Position numbers and translations under genes: made by a program. The notes beneath the pieces were generated by a model. It was not told the origin of the DNA and did no database searches. It saw nothing but the letters and a program-made list of their open reading frames with translations. A stretch of 38,149 bases of DNA from Acidobacteriota bacterium (GTDB taxonomy: Bacteria > Acidobacteriota > UBA6911): contig JAAYAJ010000066.1 of assembly GCA_012719455.1 (NCBI GenBank), forward strand, positions 1 to 38,149, written 5' to 3'. Positions 23,908-32,427 of the stretch are shown piece by piece. Numbering within the stretch: the first letter of the stretch is position 1; each line of letters begins with the position of its first letter.

Positions 23908-24561
23908 CTACGGTTTGTGGTACACCAGTTTCTGTTCCGTCTGGTTGACGATCATTCCCATCTGGTTCGTCGTCTTGATCTTCAGGGTCAGGGTCTTCCC
24001 CCCGTCGGAAAGCTCGAAATCCCTCTTGAGTTCGTTTCGTGCCGCGCCGGTTTCGGTGACTTCCTGGACCTTGAACTTGTTCCCCTTTAGAGACACCTTG
24101 GTCTTTTTCTTCCCCTGCCGATCGGAGTTTGGCACCGGCACCGTTTCCACCTTTTCCTCGCCGTCAAGCAGGAAACTCTCCACGATGGGCTTTCCGTTCA
24201 CGGTATTGGTGATCCGGATCGAGTCCGCGGCCTGTTCGATGATCAGGGGCGGTTGTTCGGCCGGAGCCGTGGGCGCCTTGCTCTTGGGCTTGGGGAACCC
24301 TCCCGGGAAACCACCGCCCATTCCTCCCGGGAAGCCGCCCCCCATGCCGCCGCCCATGCCACCCATGCCGCCACTTCCCCGGTCTGCGCTCCCCGGCGCT
24401 CCCAGGTCGGTGACGCGCCTGGGGGCGGCATCGCTCTTCTTGGCGTCCAGGGTCCACGTCCCTGAAAAATCCCCCGCGTTGTCGGCGGCGGAAACACTGA
24501 TTGCCAGGCACGAAACCAGGCACAGTCCTGCCAGGTATGAAACAACTCTCTTCCGATTCAT
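23908..24561 (-). CDS. Secreted Gly-rich protein with MGG/GFPGG repeats
   Basis: A 217-residue exported protein: signal peptide (residues 1-25, ending SVSAA), the motif FSGTWTLDAKKSDAAPR, then a low-complexity stretch (about 62-92) of MGGMGGG and GFPGG repeats, and a beta-rich C-terminal domain (SIRITNTVNGKP through KLVYHKP). The 'F-G-T-W-T-L-D-x-x-K-S' opening is common in secreted proteins of Acidobacteriota, most without a known function. A ligand-binding lipocalin-like fold is possible. It is monocistronic with its own promoter. Confidence 0.72.
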   Translation of the reverse strand: MNRKRVVSYLAGLCLVSCLAISVSAADNAGDFSGTWTLDAKKSDAAPRRVTDLGAPGSADRGSGGMGGMGGGMGGGFPGGMGGGFPGGFPKPKSKAPTAPAEQPPLIIEQAADSIRITNTVNGKPIVESFLLDGEEKVETVPVPNSDRQGKKKTKVSLKGNKFKVQEVTETGAARNELKRDFELSDGGKTLTLKIKTTNQMGMIVNQTEQKLVYHKP

Positions 24562-24589
24562 GGGTCACCTCTGCGAAATAACTGGGACT

Positions 24590-24619
24590 ATCATAATCCA
24601 GTCGCAAACAAATGTCCAA
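24590..24619 (-). promoter_or_regulatory. Candidate sigma-70 promoter of the Gly-rich secreted protein
   Basis: On the minus strand TTGGAC (24614-24619) is followed after 18 bases by TATGAT (24590-24595; 5 of 6 matches), about 30 bases upstream of the ATG at 24561. Apart from this, the stretch 24562-24882 shows no gene. Confidence 0.45.
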
Positions 24620-24882
24620 ATTACTAAGGCCCCCCATTATTCCGGTACGGCCCGGGGAACTACCAAGTTGTTAAAATATGTTATCCGGGTAAATGTAGTT
24701 TGGCCTCGGCGTCCCCGCCCGGCGGACCGCGCTGGCGAATAGGGGTGGCGGGGGCGGCCGGTCAACGGCGGAAGCGTGGTGCAGGAAAATATCGGGGAGC
24801 GCCTGCGGGTTCACGGGGGAGACGGGGGAGGATTTCCTCCTGCAGCCGGCCGCCCGGGCGGCCGGACGAAAACGCGCCGGAC

Positions 24883-24996
24883 CTACCTGCGCTTGTTGGC
24901 GGTGTGCTGGCGCACGGCGCCCACGGCGATGATGAGCCCCAGGACCAGCATGATGGCGCAGAGATAATAGGCGATGACGGAATCGAGTGCCTGCAT
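24883..24996 (-). CDS. 37-residue single-helix membrane protein (symporter operon, second)
   Basis: ATG at 24996, preceded by AAAGGAC. It begins MQALDSVIAYYLCAIMLVLG, continues through a hydrophobic helix (LIIAVGAVRQH) and ends in TANKRR. One transmembrane segment with a positive C-terminus. It lies 30 bases after the 35-residue membrane protein and completes the symporter operon. Small partners of sodium:solute symporters are known, so an accessory role is inferred. No family recognised. Confidence 0.6.
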   Translation of the reverse strand: MQALDSVIAYYLCAIMLVLGLIIAVGAVRQHTANKRR

Positions 24997-25026
24997 GAGT
25001 CTACGTCCTTTGTCTTTGGCGGGCGG

Positions 25027-25134
25027 TTACCAGGATTTCCCGCGATGGGCCAAACGCCAGATGATGTAGAAGACCAGGGCCATCCCCAGCGTCACGCAAA
25101 ACTGAAACAACAGAATTTTCCACGGCCAGGCCAT
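25027..25134 (-). CDS. 35-residue single-helix membrane protein (symporter operon, first)
   Basis: ATG at 25134, three bases after the symporter stop, with AAAGGGGA inside the end of the symporter gene as ribosome-binding site. It begins MAWPWKILLFQFCVTLGMAL, has a hydrophobic helix and ends WRLAHRGKSW. A tightly coupled tiny membrane protein is likely to be made with the symporter and may be an accessory subunit. No family recognised. Confidence 0.6.
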   Translation of the reverse strand: MAWPWKILLFQFCVTLGMALVFYIIWRLAHRGKSW

Positions 25135-25137
25135 TGT

Positions 25138-26652
25138 TCATTCCCCTTTCGATATCATGACGCCGGACATTTGCGCCTCCGCCGCCTGTTCCCCGGTTTT
25201 GGCTGCCCGCGCCTTGAGCTGCCGCAGGTATCCCGGCTCCCCGGGGAGGATGAGGTTCAGCCCGATCCCGAACAGGAGGGTGGCGAAGGTGGTGGGGTAC
25301 AGGTTCAGGCTCAGGTGGGGGGGGAGCCAGGTCGGGGAGGCGAAGGTCCAGTAGAAGTTCGCCGCGTACCCGGCCGAGATGGTGATCCAGGCCGCGACCT
25401 TGTTCACCTTCCAAATCATCCCGATCAGGTAGACGCCGAAGACGGGGATGGCGAAGGAGAAGGTCCACATGAAGATCGAGAACACCGGGCTTCCCAGCTT
25501 GAGCGCGGGGATGATGACCAGCACGGCGCAGACGCCGATCATCACGCGGGTGAGGACGAGAAAGGTGCGGTCGCTCATCTTGGGGTTGCACGCCCGCTTG
25601 AAGATGTCATGCACGATGATGTGCGAGGACGCCAGGATCAGGGCCGCCGTGGTGGACAGGGTGGCCGCCAGCAGGGCGATCATCAGGATCCCGACCATCC
25701 AGGGGGGGAAGGCCTCGAGCGCGAGGACGGGCACGGAGAGCTTGGCTCCCTTGGCGGCGACGGCCGGGATCGCCATGCCGACCAGGGCCAGGATAACCCA
25801 GGGGTAGGCGGCGAAACTGTTGACCAGGGCGGCCCAGAACACCCCGCGGCGGATGTCCGACTCCGAGCGCGCCATCAGCATCGGCTGGTTCTGCACCTGG
25901 GACGCGCTCTGCATGAACACGGTCAGGATCAGGCAGGGGAAGATGAGGGTGAAGATGACCTCGGGCGAAAAATTGAAAAGGCTGGTCTTCCAGGGAGTGC
26001 CCGCGGAGGCGTAAAAATCGGAGATCCGCTCCCACCCGCCGCGCCCGGAGAGCCAGGAGCCGGTCCAGAAGACGGCCATGAAGGAGCCGAGGATCAGCAT
26101 GGTGGCGTTGAACAGGTTCATCCACGCCACCTGCATCAGGCCGGCGGCGATGATGTAGAGGATGGTCAGGACGACGGCGATCAGGATGCAGTGGGGCGCG
26201 AGCGGGAGCGCGCCCCCGCCCAGGGCGTACAGGGCCGCGGCCGTGGCCGACACCTCCGCAATGCAAATGCCTATCAGCTGGGCCGGGAACACGGCCGAAA
26301 TCATCCAGCCGATCTTCTCGCCGAAAATCTTGCCCATCCCCTCCGGGAAGGTCTGGACCTGGAGCCGGCGGAACCAGGGTCCGAACCAGAGCAGGAAGAG
26401 GGGGACAAAGATGCCGCCGGACATGATGGCCCACCAGAGGACGGCGGCGCCCATGTCAGCGGACGATTCCCAGAGCGACAGCGTGTGGCCGCTCCCGAGG
26501 GGGGCCAGGACAAAGCCCGCGGCCACCAGCGGCCAGGCGACGGTCCCCCCGCCGGTGACGAAGTCGCTCCCCGACTTCACTTTTTTCCTGAGCCACAGGC
26601 TGGTGCCGACACTCAGCAGCAGGAAATAGGAAATTGCAATGATCAGCGCCAT
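25138..26652 (-). CDS. Sodium:solute symporter (SSS family)
   Basis: A 504-residue inner-membrane transporter with about 13 hydrophobic helices and SSS-like features: YFLLLSVGTSLWLRKKVKSGSDFVTGGGTVAW at the start (the 'S.DF..GG' region), PEGMGKIFGEKIGW, and ILASSHIIVHDIFKRACNPKMSDRTFLVLTRV (the helix 9 region, 'S...HD..K'). The substrate cannot be read from sequence; organic acids or sugars are usual. The ATG at 26652, with GGAGGAGAGGA upstream, is preferred to an in-frame start at 27345 that lies inside the SDR gene. It follows the SDR gene and precedes two tiny membrane proteins. Confidence 0.9.
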   Translation of the reverse strand: MALIIAISYFLLLSVGTSLWLRKKVKSGSDFVTGGGTVAWPLVAAGFVLAPLGSGHTLSLWESSADMGAAVLWWAIMSGGIFVPLFLLWFGPWFRRLQVQTFPEGMGKIFGEKIGWMISAVFPAQLIGICIAEVSATAAALYALGGGALPLAPHCILIAVVLTILYIIAAGLMQVAWMNLFNATMLILGSFMAVFWTGSWLSGRGGWERISDFYASAGTPWKTSLFNFSPEVIFTLIFPCLILTVFMQSASQVQNQPMLMARSESDIRRGVFWAALVNSFAAYPWVILALVGMAIPAVAAKGAKLSVPVLALEAFPPWMVGILMIALLAATLSTTAALILASSHIIVHDIFKRACNPKMSDRTFLVLTRVMIGVCAVLVIIPALKLGSPVFSIFMWTFSFAIPVFGVYLIGMIWKVNKVAAWITISAGYAANFYWTFASPTWLPPHLSLNLYPTTFATLLFGIGLNLILPGEPGYLRQLKARAAKTGEQAAEAQMSGVMISKGE

Positions 26653-26783
26653 GGACGTTCCTCTCCTCCCTTGTGATGGATCCCGCGCACCTGGCAGGCC
26701 CAGAGCGGGCGCAAGGGGGATTTTACTGCACAATCGATCCGAAAAAAGAAAAATCTGCGCGTCGGCCCCATTCGCGCCCCGAG

Positions 26784-27542
26784 CTAGTGCATCGTCATCC
26801 CCCCGTCGTGGAGGATGAGCTGGCCTGACAGGCAGCGGCTGTCGTCGCAGGCCAGGTAGACGGCGGTGCCCACGAGATCCTCCGGGTAGACGGGTTTCTG
26901 CACGCACCGCTGCGGGAGCTGGATCTCGTCGAGCGGAACGGAAGGGAAGCGCTTGTTGCGGTCGAATTCGTCCCCCCCCTCGGAGTGGGTGAAGCCGGGG
27001 GCGATGGCGTTCACGTTGATGCCGAAGCTCCCCAGTTCGCGCGCCATCCCGCGGGTCAGGGCCATTACTGCTCCCTTGGAGGCGATGTAATGGGGTAGTC
27101 CCGGCACCCCTTCGAAGATGGTGCCCGAGGACAGGTTGATGATCCGCCCCCCCCTTTCCTTCATGTAGGGGAAGACGGCCTTGATACACTGGAAGGGGCC
27201 GAGCGCGTTGGAAGCCATCACTTCGTTCCACTCCTCGGTGGTGACCTCCATGAACGGTTTGATGGTCACGAGCACCCCGGCGTTGTTCACCAGGATGTCG
27301 ATGGCGCCGAAATGATCGGCCGCGGCCCGGGCCAGCGCGTCGCAATCGGCCTGGACGGCCACGTCGGTCTTCACGTAGATCCCCCGGCTCCCGGCCTCCT
27401 CGACGGCCGCCACGGTCCCCCGCGCGTCCCTCTTGTCGCCGATGACGATGCGGGCCCCTTCCCGGGCGAACCCCACGGCGATCGCCGCACCGATCCCCCG
27501 GGCTCCCCCCGTGACGATCGCCACCTTGTCCTTCAGTCTCAT
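26784..27542 (-). CDS. Short-chain dehydrogenase/reductase (classical SDR)
   Basis: A 252-residue Rossmann-fold oxidoreductase. TGGARGIG (11-18) binds the nucleotide, D36 in IGDKRDA suggests preference for NAD(H), NNAG is at 86-89, and the catalytic S138/S139, Y152 and K156 (YIASK) are present. The substrate is unknown. The ATG at 27542 has AAGGAGG upstream. It is the first gene of an operon with the symporter, divergent from a broken GntR-type regulator. That arrangement is typical of catabolic uptake operons: the transporter imports a hydroxylated compound and the SDR oxidises it. Confidence 0.9.
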   Translation of the reverse strand: MRLKDKVAIVTGGARGIGAAIAVGFAREGARIVIGDKRDARGTVAAVEEAGSRGIYVKTDVAVQADCDALARAAADHFGAIDILVNNAGVLVTIKPFMEVTTEEWNEVMASNALGPFQCIKAVFPYMKERGGRIINLSSGTIFEGVPGLPHYIASKGAVMALTRGMARELGSFGINVNAIAPGFTHSEGGDEFDRNKRFPSVPLDEIQLPQRCVQKPVYPEDLVGTAVYLACDDSRCLSGQLILHDGGMTMH

Positions 27543-27617
27543 GGCTCCCTCCTTATTCATGGTGTAGGGTTCCATCTTGGCTGATCTTCGTGTCGATTTG
27601 CAACCGCGTATGATCGG

Positions 27618-27639
27618 CGACCCGGGCCGTCCCGGGTCG
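27618..27639. repeat. Perfect inverted repeat in the SDR / GntR-remnant intergenic region
   Basis: CGACCCGGG (27618-27626) and CCCGGGTCG (27631-27639) form perfect 9-base arms around CCGT, 76 bases upstream of the SDR start. It may be the operator of the (now broken) regulator or a leader hairpin. Confidence 0.4.
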
Positions 27640-27744
27640 GGCATCGTGAAGGACATTCCGGATGTGCCCCCGTTTTGACAGTGGATTTTACCCGCCCGGC
27701 TGGGATAACTTGAGTGCGCGCAAGCCTGGCGAGGAAAGGGCCCG

Positions 27745-28132
27745 ATGAACCGGAAACGCAGGGAATGGATCGAGAGGTTGACGGGCCTCATCTCCAAGGG
27801 GGGAAGCTGCCCCCGGAGCGGGAACCGGCGGAGCTGCTTGCCACCACCCGGCCGCTGTTGCGCGAAGCCCTGATCTCGCCGGAAGCGCTGGGATACCTGG
27901 ATATCCGGAACCGCCAGGGGATCCATCTGGCGGGGGATGTTTCGAGTGAAGCGCTTGGGGCGTCGGGACAGGCCCGGGCATGGCCGATGGAGATCCTGTC
28001 GCAGGTCATGGAGGGGCGCGGGAGGCATCCATGGCCCACTTCAGGGACACCATCGAAACGATGGTGAGGCTGAGCCGGGTGACGCCGGCCTCCAATTTTT
28101 TCGCCCGGCGGATGGACCCCGTCCTCAGGTAA
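27745..28132 (+). pseudogene. GntR/FadR-type regulator remnant, frameshifted and truncated
   Basis: The first 18 codons from ATG 27745 (MNRKRREWIERLTGLIS) continue into the GntR winged-helix signature only after a shift of reading frame near a run of six G (27798-27803). The second frame then reads KLPPEREPAELL, TTRPLLREAL, EALGYLDIRNRQGIHLAGDVS, the standard GntR 'KLPPERELAE...RPTLREAL...LGYLxIR' pattern. That frame ends at a stop near 28067, and a third frame (MAHFRDTIETMVRLSR, 28031-28132) resembles a fragment of the helical effector domain, most of which is missing. The gene faces the SDR/symporter operon, the usual target of such regulators. Confidence 0.7.
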
Positions 28133-28157
28133 CCGCTCTCCCCGTACAGGAGCCGCC

Positions 28158-28592
28158 ATGAACAGGAGTGGGCTGGTACATCGGGCCGTCCCCGTGCTGG
28201 GGATCGTCATTGTCATCGCCGCGCTCTACCTGGGCTGGACCTGGCACGCGCGCGGCAGCGCGCGGCGGCAGCTCGCAGAGCGGGTGGCGGGGCGGTCGCC
28301 GGAGGCGCAAAACCGGAAGATCGTGGAAGCCTATGGGGGGGCCGAGTTGACCATTCTCTCCTTCTACGGCGTGCCGGACGCCATCCGGCCGGGGGAGGAG
28401 GCCGAACTCTGTTACGGGGTGTCCAACGCCAACATGGTCCGGATCGAGCCGCCGGTCGAACACGTGTGGCCCTCGCTCGGCCGCTGCGTCAAGGTCGCTC
28501 CGGAGCGGGACACCGAGTACACCCTTATCGCCGGGGACGCCGCCGGGCGGAGCAAGACCGCCCGCCTCACCATCCAGGTTCGCGGGGAATAG
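28158..28592 (+). CDS. Membrane-anchored hypothetical protein with a beta-sandwich-like domain
   Basis: A 144-residue protein with an N-terminal transmembrane helix (residues 11-28, LVHRAVPVLGIVIVIAALYLGW), a short helical stalk and a beta-rich domain with two cysteines, probably disulfide-bonded (C85 in AELCYGVSN, C110 in LGRCVKV). The sequence 'LxYGVxNAxxVRIEPPV...YTLIAxDAAGRSKTARLTIQV' is Ig-like. Exported and membrane-tethered; function unknown. Confidence 0.7.
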   Translation: MNRSGLVHRAVPVLGIVIVIAALYLGWTWHARGSARRQLAERVAGRSPEAQNRKIVEAYGGAELTILSFYGVPDAIRPGEEAELCYGVSNANMVRIEPPVEHVWPSLGRCVKVAPERDTEYTLIAGDAAGRSKTARLTIQVRGE

Positions 28593-28798
28593 CCGGATCA
28601 GGTATGCCCCCCGGGGATTGGCGCCCATGCCCGGGACGATGTTCCACCCGAACCCGTCTGTTATGGGCGCGGCATCCTGGCGAACAATATTGAATCGGGC
28701 CCGCCGGTATCCGTGATAGAATACCCTTTTCCAGAAGACGGCTTCAGAGTTTTTGCCTCAGTGCGCGCTTTTGTCCAGACCAACGGAAGGGAGACACG

Positions 28799-29815
28799 AT
28801 GAACCTGCAACGCCCACACGCCTTGTGGATGGCGGTCCTGGCCGCCGTGTTGGCTGTTCCCGGCCTGCTCGGAGCGGCTGAGCCCTGCGACCGGCAGTGC
28901 CTGGTCGACGTCATGAAGAATTACCTTTCCGCCCTGGTCGCTCACGATCCCTCGGCGGTGTCTTTTGACCGGGAGGTCAAGTTCACCGAGAACACGGCGA
29001 ACATCCCGGTCGGGTACGGGCTGTGGGTCACGGCCTCGGGCGGTCCCGAAGAGTTCCAGGTCTACGCCGCGGACCCGCTCGCGCAGCAGGTGGTGGCCCT
29101 GGTCATGATGAAGGAGAACAGCGGGGAAGACATCCTCCTCGGGGTGCGCCTCGCACTGCGCCGGGGAAAGGTTTCGGAGGCCGAGCATCACGTGGTCCGG
29201 AAGGACCAGCTCCACTCCATGCAGAACCTGCAGCGGCCGCGCCCCGGCCTGGTCGAGGACCTGGCGCCGGATGAGCGGACCCCGCGCGAACGGATGCTTG
29301 ACATCGGGCTAGCCTACTACGATGCGCTCACGGGAGGGGACGGCACCCTGGCCCCCTTCGCCCGGGAGTGCGAACGACGCGAAAACGGGGGCACCTCGGT
29401 GGGGGGGAAGCGCGAGGCGGCCAAGCCCGCAGCCGACGCCCCGCAATTTCCGCCGCCCGGGGCGGTCGACCCCGAGATGATGAAGCTGGCCCGGGCTCTG
29501 GCCGTTGCTCCCAATACCTGCGAGGAACAGATCTCCACCGGCGTGTGGGCCTACATCTCCGAGATCCGCAACCGCCGCCTGCTCGTCATCGACGAACAGA
29601 AGGGGCTGGCCGTCGGCTTTTCCAACCTCTACCACGACAGCCTGCTCAAGACCATAAAGCTCAAGGGGGTCCCCGGGGTGGAGAGCGTCCCCGCCTACCA
29701 GGGAACCTTCAACATGCCTGCCATCCACATTTTCAAGATCCGGAAGGGGAAGATCTACGACATCGAGGCAACCGGCCTCGTCCTTCCGTATGGAACCAAA
29801 ACGGGGTGGGAATGA
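28799..29815 (+). CDS. Secreted hypothetical protein (DUF8021-like)
   Basis: A 338-residue exported protein with a signal peptide (residues 1-26, ending LLGAAE). The N-terminal part (LVDVMKNYLSALVAHDPSAV, then ENTANIPVGYGLWVTASG) has the look of a two-domain NTF2/SnoaL-like protein, and a similar fold may repeat in the C-terminal part (YISEIRNRRLLVIDEQKGLAVGF, ending in IRKGKIYDIEATGLVLPYG). The middle is a Pro/Ala-rich linker. The assignment to DUF8021 is from memory of the GYGLWVTASG region and is tentative. No catalytic residues can be named. It precedes an NTF2-like lipoprotein gene. Confidence 0.65.
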   Translation: MNLQRPHALWMAVLAAVLAVPGLLGAAEPCDRQCLVDVMKNYLSALVAHDPSAVSFDREVKFTENTANIPVGYGLWVTASGGPEEFQVYAADPLAQQVVALVMMKENSGEDILLGVRLALRRGKVSEAEHHVVRKDQLHSMQNLQRPRPGLVEDLAPDERTPRERMLDIGLAYYDALTGGDGTLAPFARECERRENGGTSVGGKREAAKPAADAPQFPPPGAVDPEMMKLARALAVAPNTCEEQISTGVWAYISEIRNRRLLVIDEQKGLAVGFSNLYHDSLLKTIKLKGVPGVESVPAYQGTFNMPAIHIFKIRKGKIYDIEATGLVLPYGTKTGWE

Positions 29816-29871
29816 CCCCGGAGCGTCTCAAGGACAACCACCGGACCTATTAAGCTATTAAGGAGGATACC

Positions 29872-30444
29872 ATGAAGAGAACCCTGACTGGATTGACCGG
29901 CGTCGCCCTTGCCGCCTGCTTGCTTCTGACCCTCTCCTGCGCACCCGCCGACACCGCGGAGACGCAAGCGGTCAGCAGTTACGCCGAGGACCGCGCCCAG
30001 ATCGAGGACCTGCAGGCCCGTTACCTGTTCGCCCTCGATTCGTCCGACCTGGACACCTACGTCTCCACCTTCACCGAGGACGGGGTGCTCGACATCATCG
30101 CCTACCAGGCCAAGGGGCGCGACGAGATCCGCAAAAGGATCGAGGAGGCCCAGAACGTGTTCGATCCGACCGTGGAAGCGGTCAAGGGCGCCTACGCCCC
30201 GACGGGACGGCACAACATCACCAACATCGTGATCAAGATCGACGGCGACCGGGCGGTGGGGAAGTCCTACTGGTTCCATTACGGGAACAACAACCCGGAG
30301 CGGAAGGCCCAGATCAATTCCTATGGCCACTATGAAGACGAAATGGTGAAAGTGAACGGCCAGTGGCTCTTCAGCAAGCGCGTCATTTACAATGAACAGG
30401 TGGCCGACTGGATCTCCCCGGGCGGGAACCCCAAGGCCTGGTAA
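29872..30444 (+). CDS. NTF2/SnoaL-like lipoprotein
   Basis: A 190-residue protein with a lipoprotein signal peptide (lipobox LTLSC, Cys23) and a SnoaL_4-like domain: DRAQIEDLQARYLFALDSSDLDTYVSTFTEDGVLDI at the start and NGQWLFSKRVIYNEQVADW at the end. Members are dehydratase-, isomerase- or ring-cleavage-like, but many have no known activity. AAGGAGG precedes the ATG. It follows the related exported protein by about 55 bases, so the two may be an operon. Confidence 0.85.
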   Translation: MKRTLTGLTGVALAACLLLTLSCAPADTAETQAVSSYAEDRAQIEDLQARYLFALDSSDLDTYVSTFTEDGVLDIIAYQAKGRDEIRKRIEEAQNVFDPTVEAVKGAYAPTGRHNITNIVIKIDGDRAVGKSYWFHYGNNNPERKAQINSYGHYEDEMVKVNGQWLFSKRVIYNEQVADWISPGGNPKAW

Positions 30445-30514
30445 AATCGGGGACGGACCACGATAATTTATTGACATATAAAGGGTTAATGCGCATTCCG
30501 ATGAGGTTGGGTGG

Positions 30515-31171
30515 ATGCAGGGCCTGATCACCCTGGTTTGGTTGCTGGTTTTTTGCGGAGCGGTTGCGGGATTGCTGGTCGAGCCAACCGCGGGCTGGTT
30601 CAAGACGGCCACCGCCCTGCACCCCTACCTCATGGGGTTTGGCAAGTTCGTCCTGCTGGGAACGATGGGGGAACTGCTTGGGGCCCGCATCGCCACCGGT
30701 CGCTGGCGCCTCGGGGGGGTCCGGCTGGGACAGCGGGCCCTTGTCTGGGGCGCCATCGGGGTGGTGCTGGCCCTGGTCATCCCCCTGTTTTCCGCGGGGG
30801 TGGACGCGCTGCTGGAGCGGGGGATGCTCCCGGGCGCCGGACTGGCGCTGGCCCCGGCGCTCTGGAAATCGGTCCTGATGAACCTCATCTTCGGCTTCGA
30901 AATGATGGTGTTTCATCGCTTCACCGACACCCTGATCGGCCGTGGCAGGCTCTTCTCCGCCTGGCCGGCGGTCGAGGTCTTCCAGTCGATCGACTGGCGC
31001 AACATGCTGCGTGTCGTCGGCCTGGCGGTGCTTTGGTTCTGGATCCCCGCCCACACCATCACCTTCCTCCTGCCGGAGATCTACCGCGTGGCGGCCGCCG
31101 CGCTGTTGGGAATCGCGCTGGGCCTCATCATGGGGTTCTCCTCGAAGAAGGCGCAGGCGCAGCGGAAATGA
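30515..31171 (+). CDS. Polytopic membrane protein, possibly Mpv17/PMP22-like
   Basis: A 218-residue membrane protein with about five or six hydrophobic helices (LITLVWLLVFCGAVAGLLV, GQRALVWGAIGVVLALVIPL, and the C-terminal AAAALLGIALGLIMGF). The motif WFWIPAHTITFLLPEIYRV resembles the Mpv17/PMP22 'W..P..H..TF..P...R' region, though only weakly. Role unknown. There is no convincing ribosome-binding site at the ATG, but no better start is seen. Confidence 0.6.
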   Translation: MQGLITLVWLLVFCGAVAGLLVEPTAGWFKTATALHPYLMGFGKFVLLGTMGELLGARIATGRWRLGGVRLGQRALVWGAIGVVLALVIPLFSAGVDALLERGMLPGAGLALAPALWKSVLMNLIFGFEMMVFHRFTDTLIGRGRLFSAWPAVEVFQSIDWRNMLRVVGLAVLWFWIPAHTITFLLPEIYRVAAAALLGIALGLIMGFSSKKAQAQRK

Positions 31172-31267
31172 GGGGGAGCGTTCCGAGCGGGGCCGAGCGG
31201 TGCCTGGGCGGATTCTCCGGGATTTCGGGCCGGCTCCGCGAATCATTGAGGGATGACGAGGAATCTC

Positions 31268-32419
31268 ATGGCGCTGCATGACCTGACCGATTTTCTAAGG
31301 CTTTCAGCCGCTCTGAACATGCAGTTGACGGCCCAGGGTGTGGGGCGGGAGAACATCGTTCGTCTCATCACCAACCGTGTGCCCCTGGAGCGGGATTCGG
31401 AGCGCAAGGCGCTGCTGCACGTGCTGGAGTACCTGGACCACGCCTACGGCGCCCAGCGCCGGCGCGTCGGTCCCCCGGCGATCCTCCACCCGCTGCGTGC
31501 GACCGCCTTGCTCAGCCAGGCGGCGGGCCGGCCCCACCTGCTCGACATGCTCACCGAGCTGCTCCACGACAAGTACGAGGACCTCACCGTCGAGGCCCTG
31601 GGCCCGGAACGATTCGGCGAGGCCGAGGCCAAGTTCCGGAACCTGCTGAAGGACATCGATCCCACCGACGAATGGTACCTCATGGAGCGACTCGATCACC
31701 TGGCGATTCGGGCGGGCGAGTCCTACTACGAGTACATCGGCCGGCTGCTCGACCGGACCGTGCAGACCCCCGAGCTGGTGCGGGTCAAGCTGGCCGACCG
31801 GCTCGACAACACCCTTGATATGCATATCAACGTGGACGACTTGCTCAAGGACACCGACTTTTTCCGGGTGATCTTCCAGGTGCTGTTCCCTCCGTCCGGA
31901 TCCGGGTACCGGACCGGTATCGAGCACCCGGTCAATTCCCCGCTCGACGGGGCACAGCGTCTCTACCAGCTTTTCAAGAACGCCATCCTCCTCTCCCTTA
32001 TCCGGGAGAAGGGCTTGGTCCGGGGCGACCGGACCTCCGCCCGCCTCTTCGACGCGCTCGCCCTGGCCGGCATGAACGAGGCCCAGCGGATCGCACTGCA
32101 CATCATGGCCTACCACGAGACCGACGTCGAGCGCCAGCGCTCCATCCTGATGGAGGTGCAGGGATACGCCCAGGCGGGGGGGCTGGCCCAGATCACCTCC
32201 CCGGGCGGAAAGCACCTGCTCGACGGTTTCTGCATGAACCAGTTCAACTACCCTGATTCCAGCGTCCGCAACCAGCGCCTCGAGGAGCTCTACCGGGACA
32301 AGGAGCTCATGCTCCAGGCGGCGCTGGGGTTTGTCGTCATCTTCATGAATTTCGCCCACTCACCCGACTACTGGCTCCGCGGCATCAGCGATCAAGGCAT
32401 CACCGCGGCGGGGAACTGA
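31268..32419 (+). CDS. Stand-alone HD-domain protein resembling the RelA/SpoT hydrolase domain
   Basis: A 383-residue protein. From the ATG at 31268 the HD residues are H74 (AILHPL), H100 and D101 (ELLHD), E104 and D105 (KYED), and D177 (VKLADRLDNT). These match the hydrolase metal ligands and catalytic pair of SpoT/RelA/Mesh1-type proteins (HP, HDxxED, KLADRL). No synthetase or TGS domain is present. The C-terminal half (about 200-383) is unrecognised. By this pattern it may hydrolyse (p)ppGpp or a related nucleotide, but the pattern alone cannot prove it. The start could also be at 31253; the ATG at 31268 has GAGGAA upstream. Confidence 0.68.
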   Translation: MALHDLTDFLRLSAALNMQLTAQGVGRENIVRLITNRVPLERDSERKALLHVLEYLDHAYGAQRRRVGPPAILHPLRATALLSQAAGRPHLLDMLTELLHDKYEDLTVEALGPERFGEAEAKFRNLLKDIDPTDEWYLMERLDHLAIRAGESYYEYIGRLLDRTVQTPELVRVKLADRLDNTLDMHINVDDLLKDTDFFRVIFQVLFPPSGSGYRTGIEHPVNSPLDGAQRLYQLFKNAILLSLIREKGLVRGDRTSARLFDALALAGMNEAQRIALHIMAYHETDVERQRSILMEVQGYAQAGGLAQITSPGGKHLLDGFCMNQFNYPDSSVRNQRLEELYRDKELMLQAALGFVVIFMNFAHSPDYWLRGISDQGITAAGN

Positions 32420-32427
32420 GCGCGCCG

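Noticed and set aside
24290-24380. Repeated G/C-rich units that resemble a CRISPR or tandem DNA repeat
   Set aside because: They are codons of the MGG/GFPGG protein repeats, not spaced by unique sequence.
23636-24742. Plus-strand frame with Pro-rich repeats
   Set aside because: The repeats are the antisense of the MGG/GFPGG repeats of the secreted protein; only its first part is mentioned as a possible remnant.
24700-26676. Plus-strand frame (658 codons) opposite the symporter
   Set aside because: Asp/Gly/Gln/His-rich shadow with no domain; the real symporter and small membrane proteins are on the other strand.
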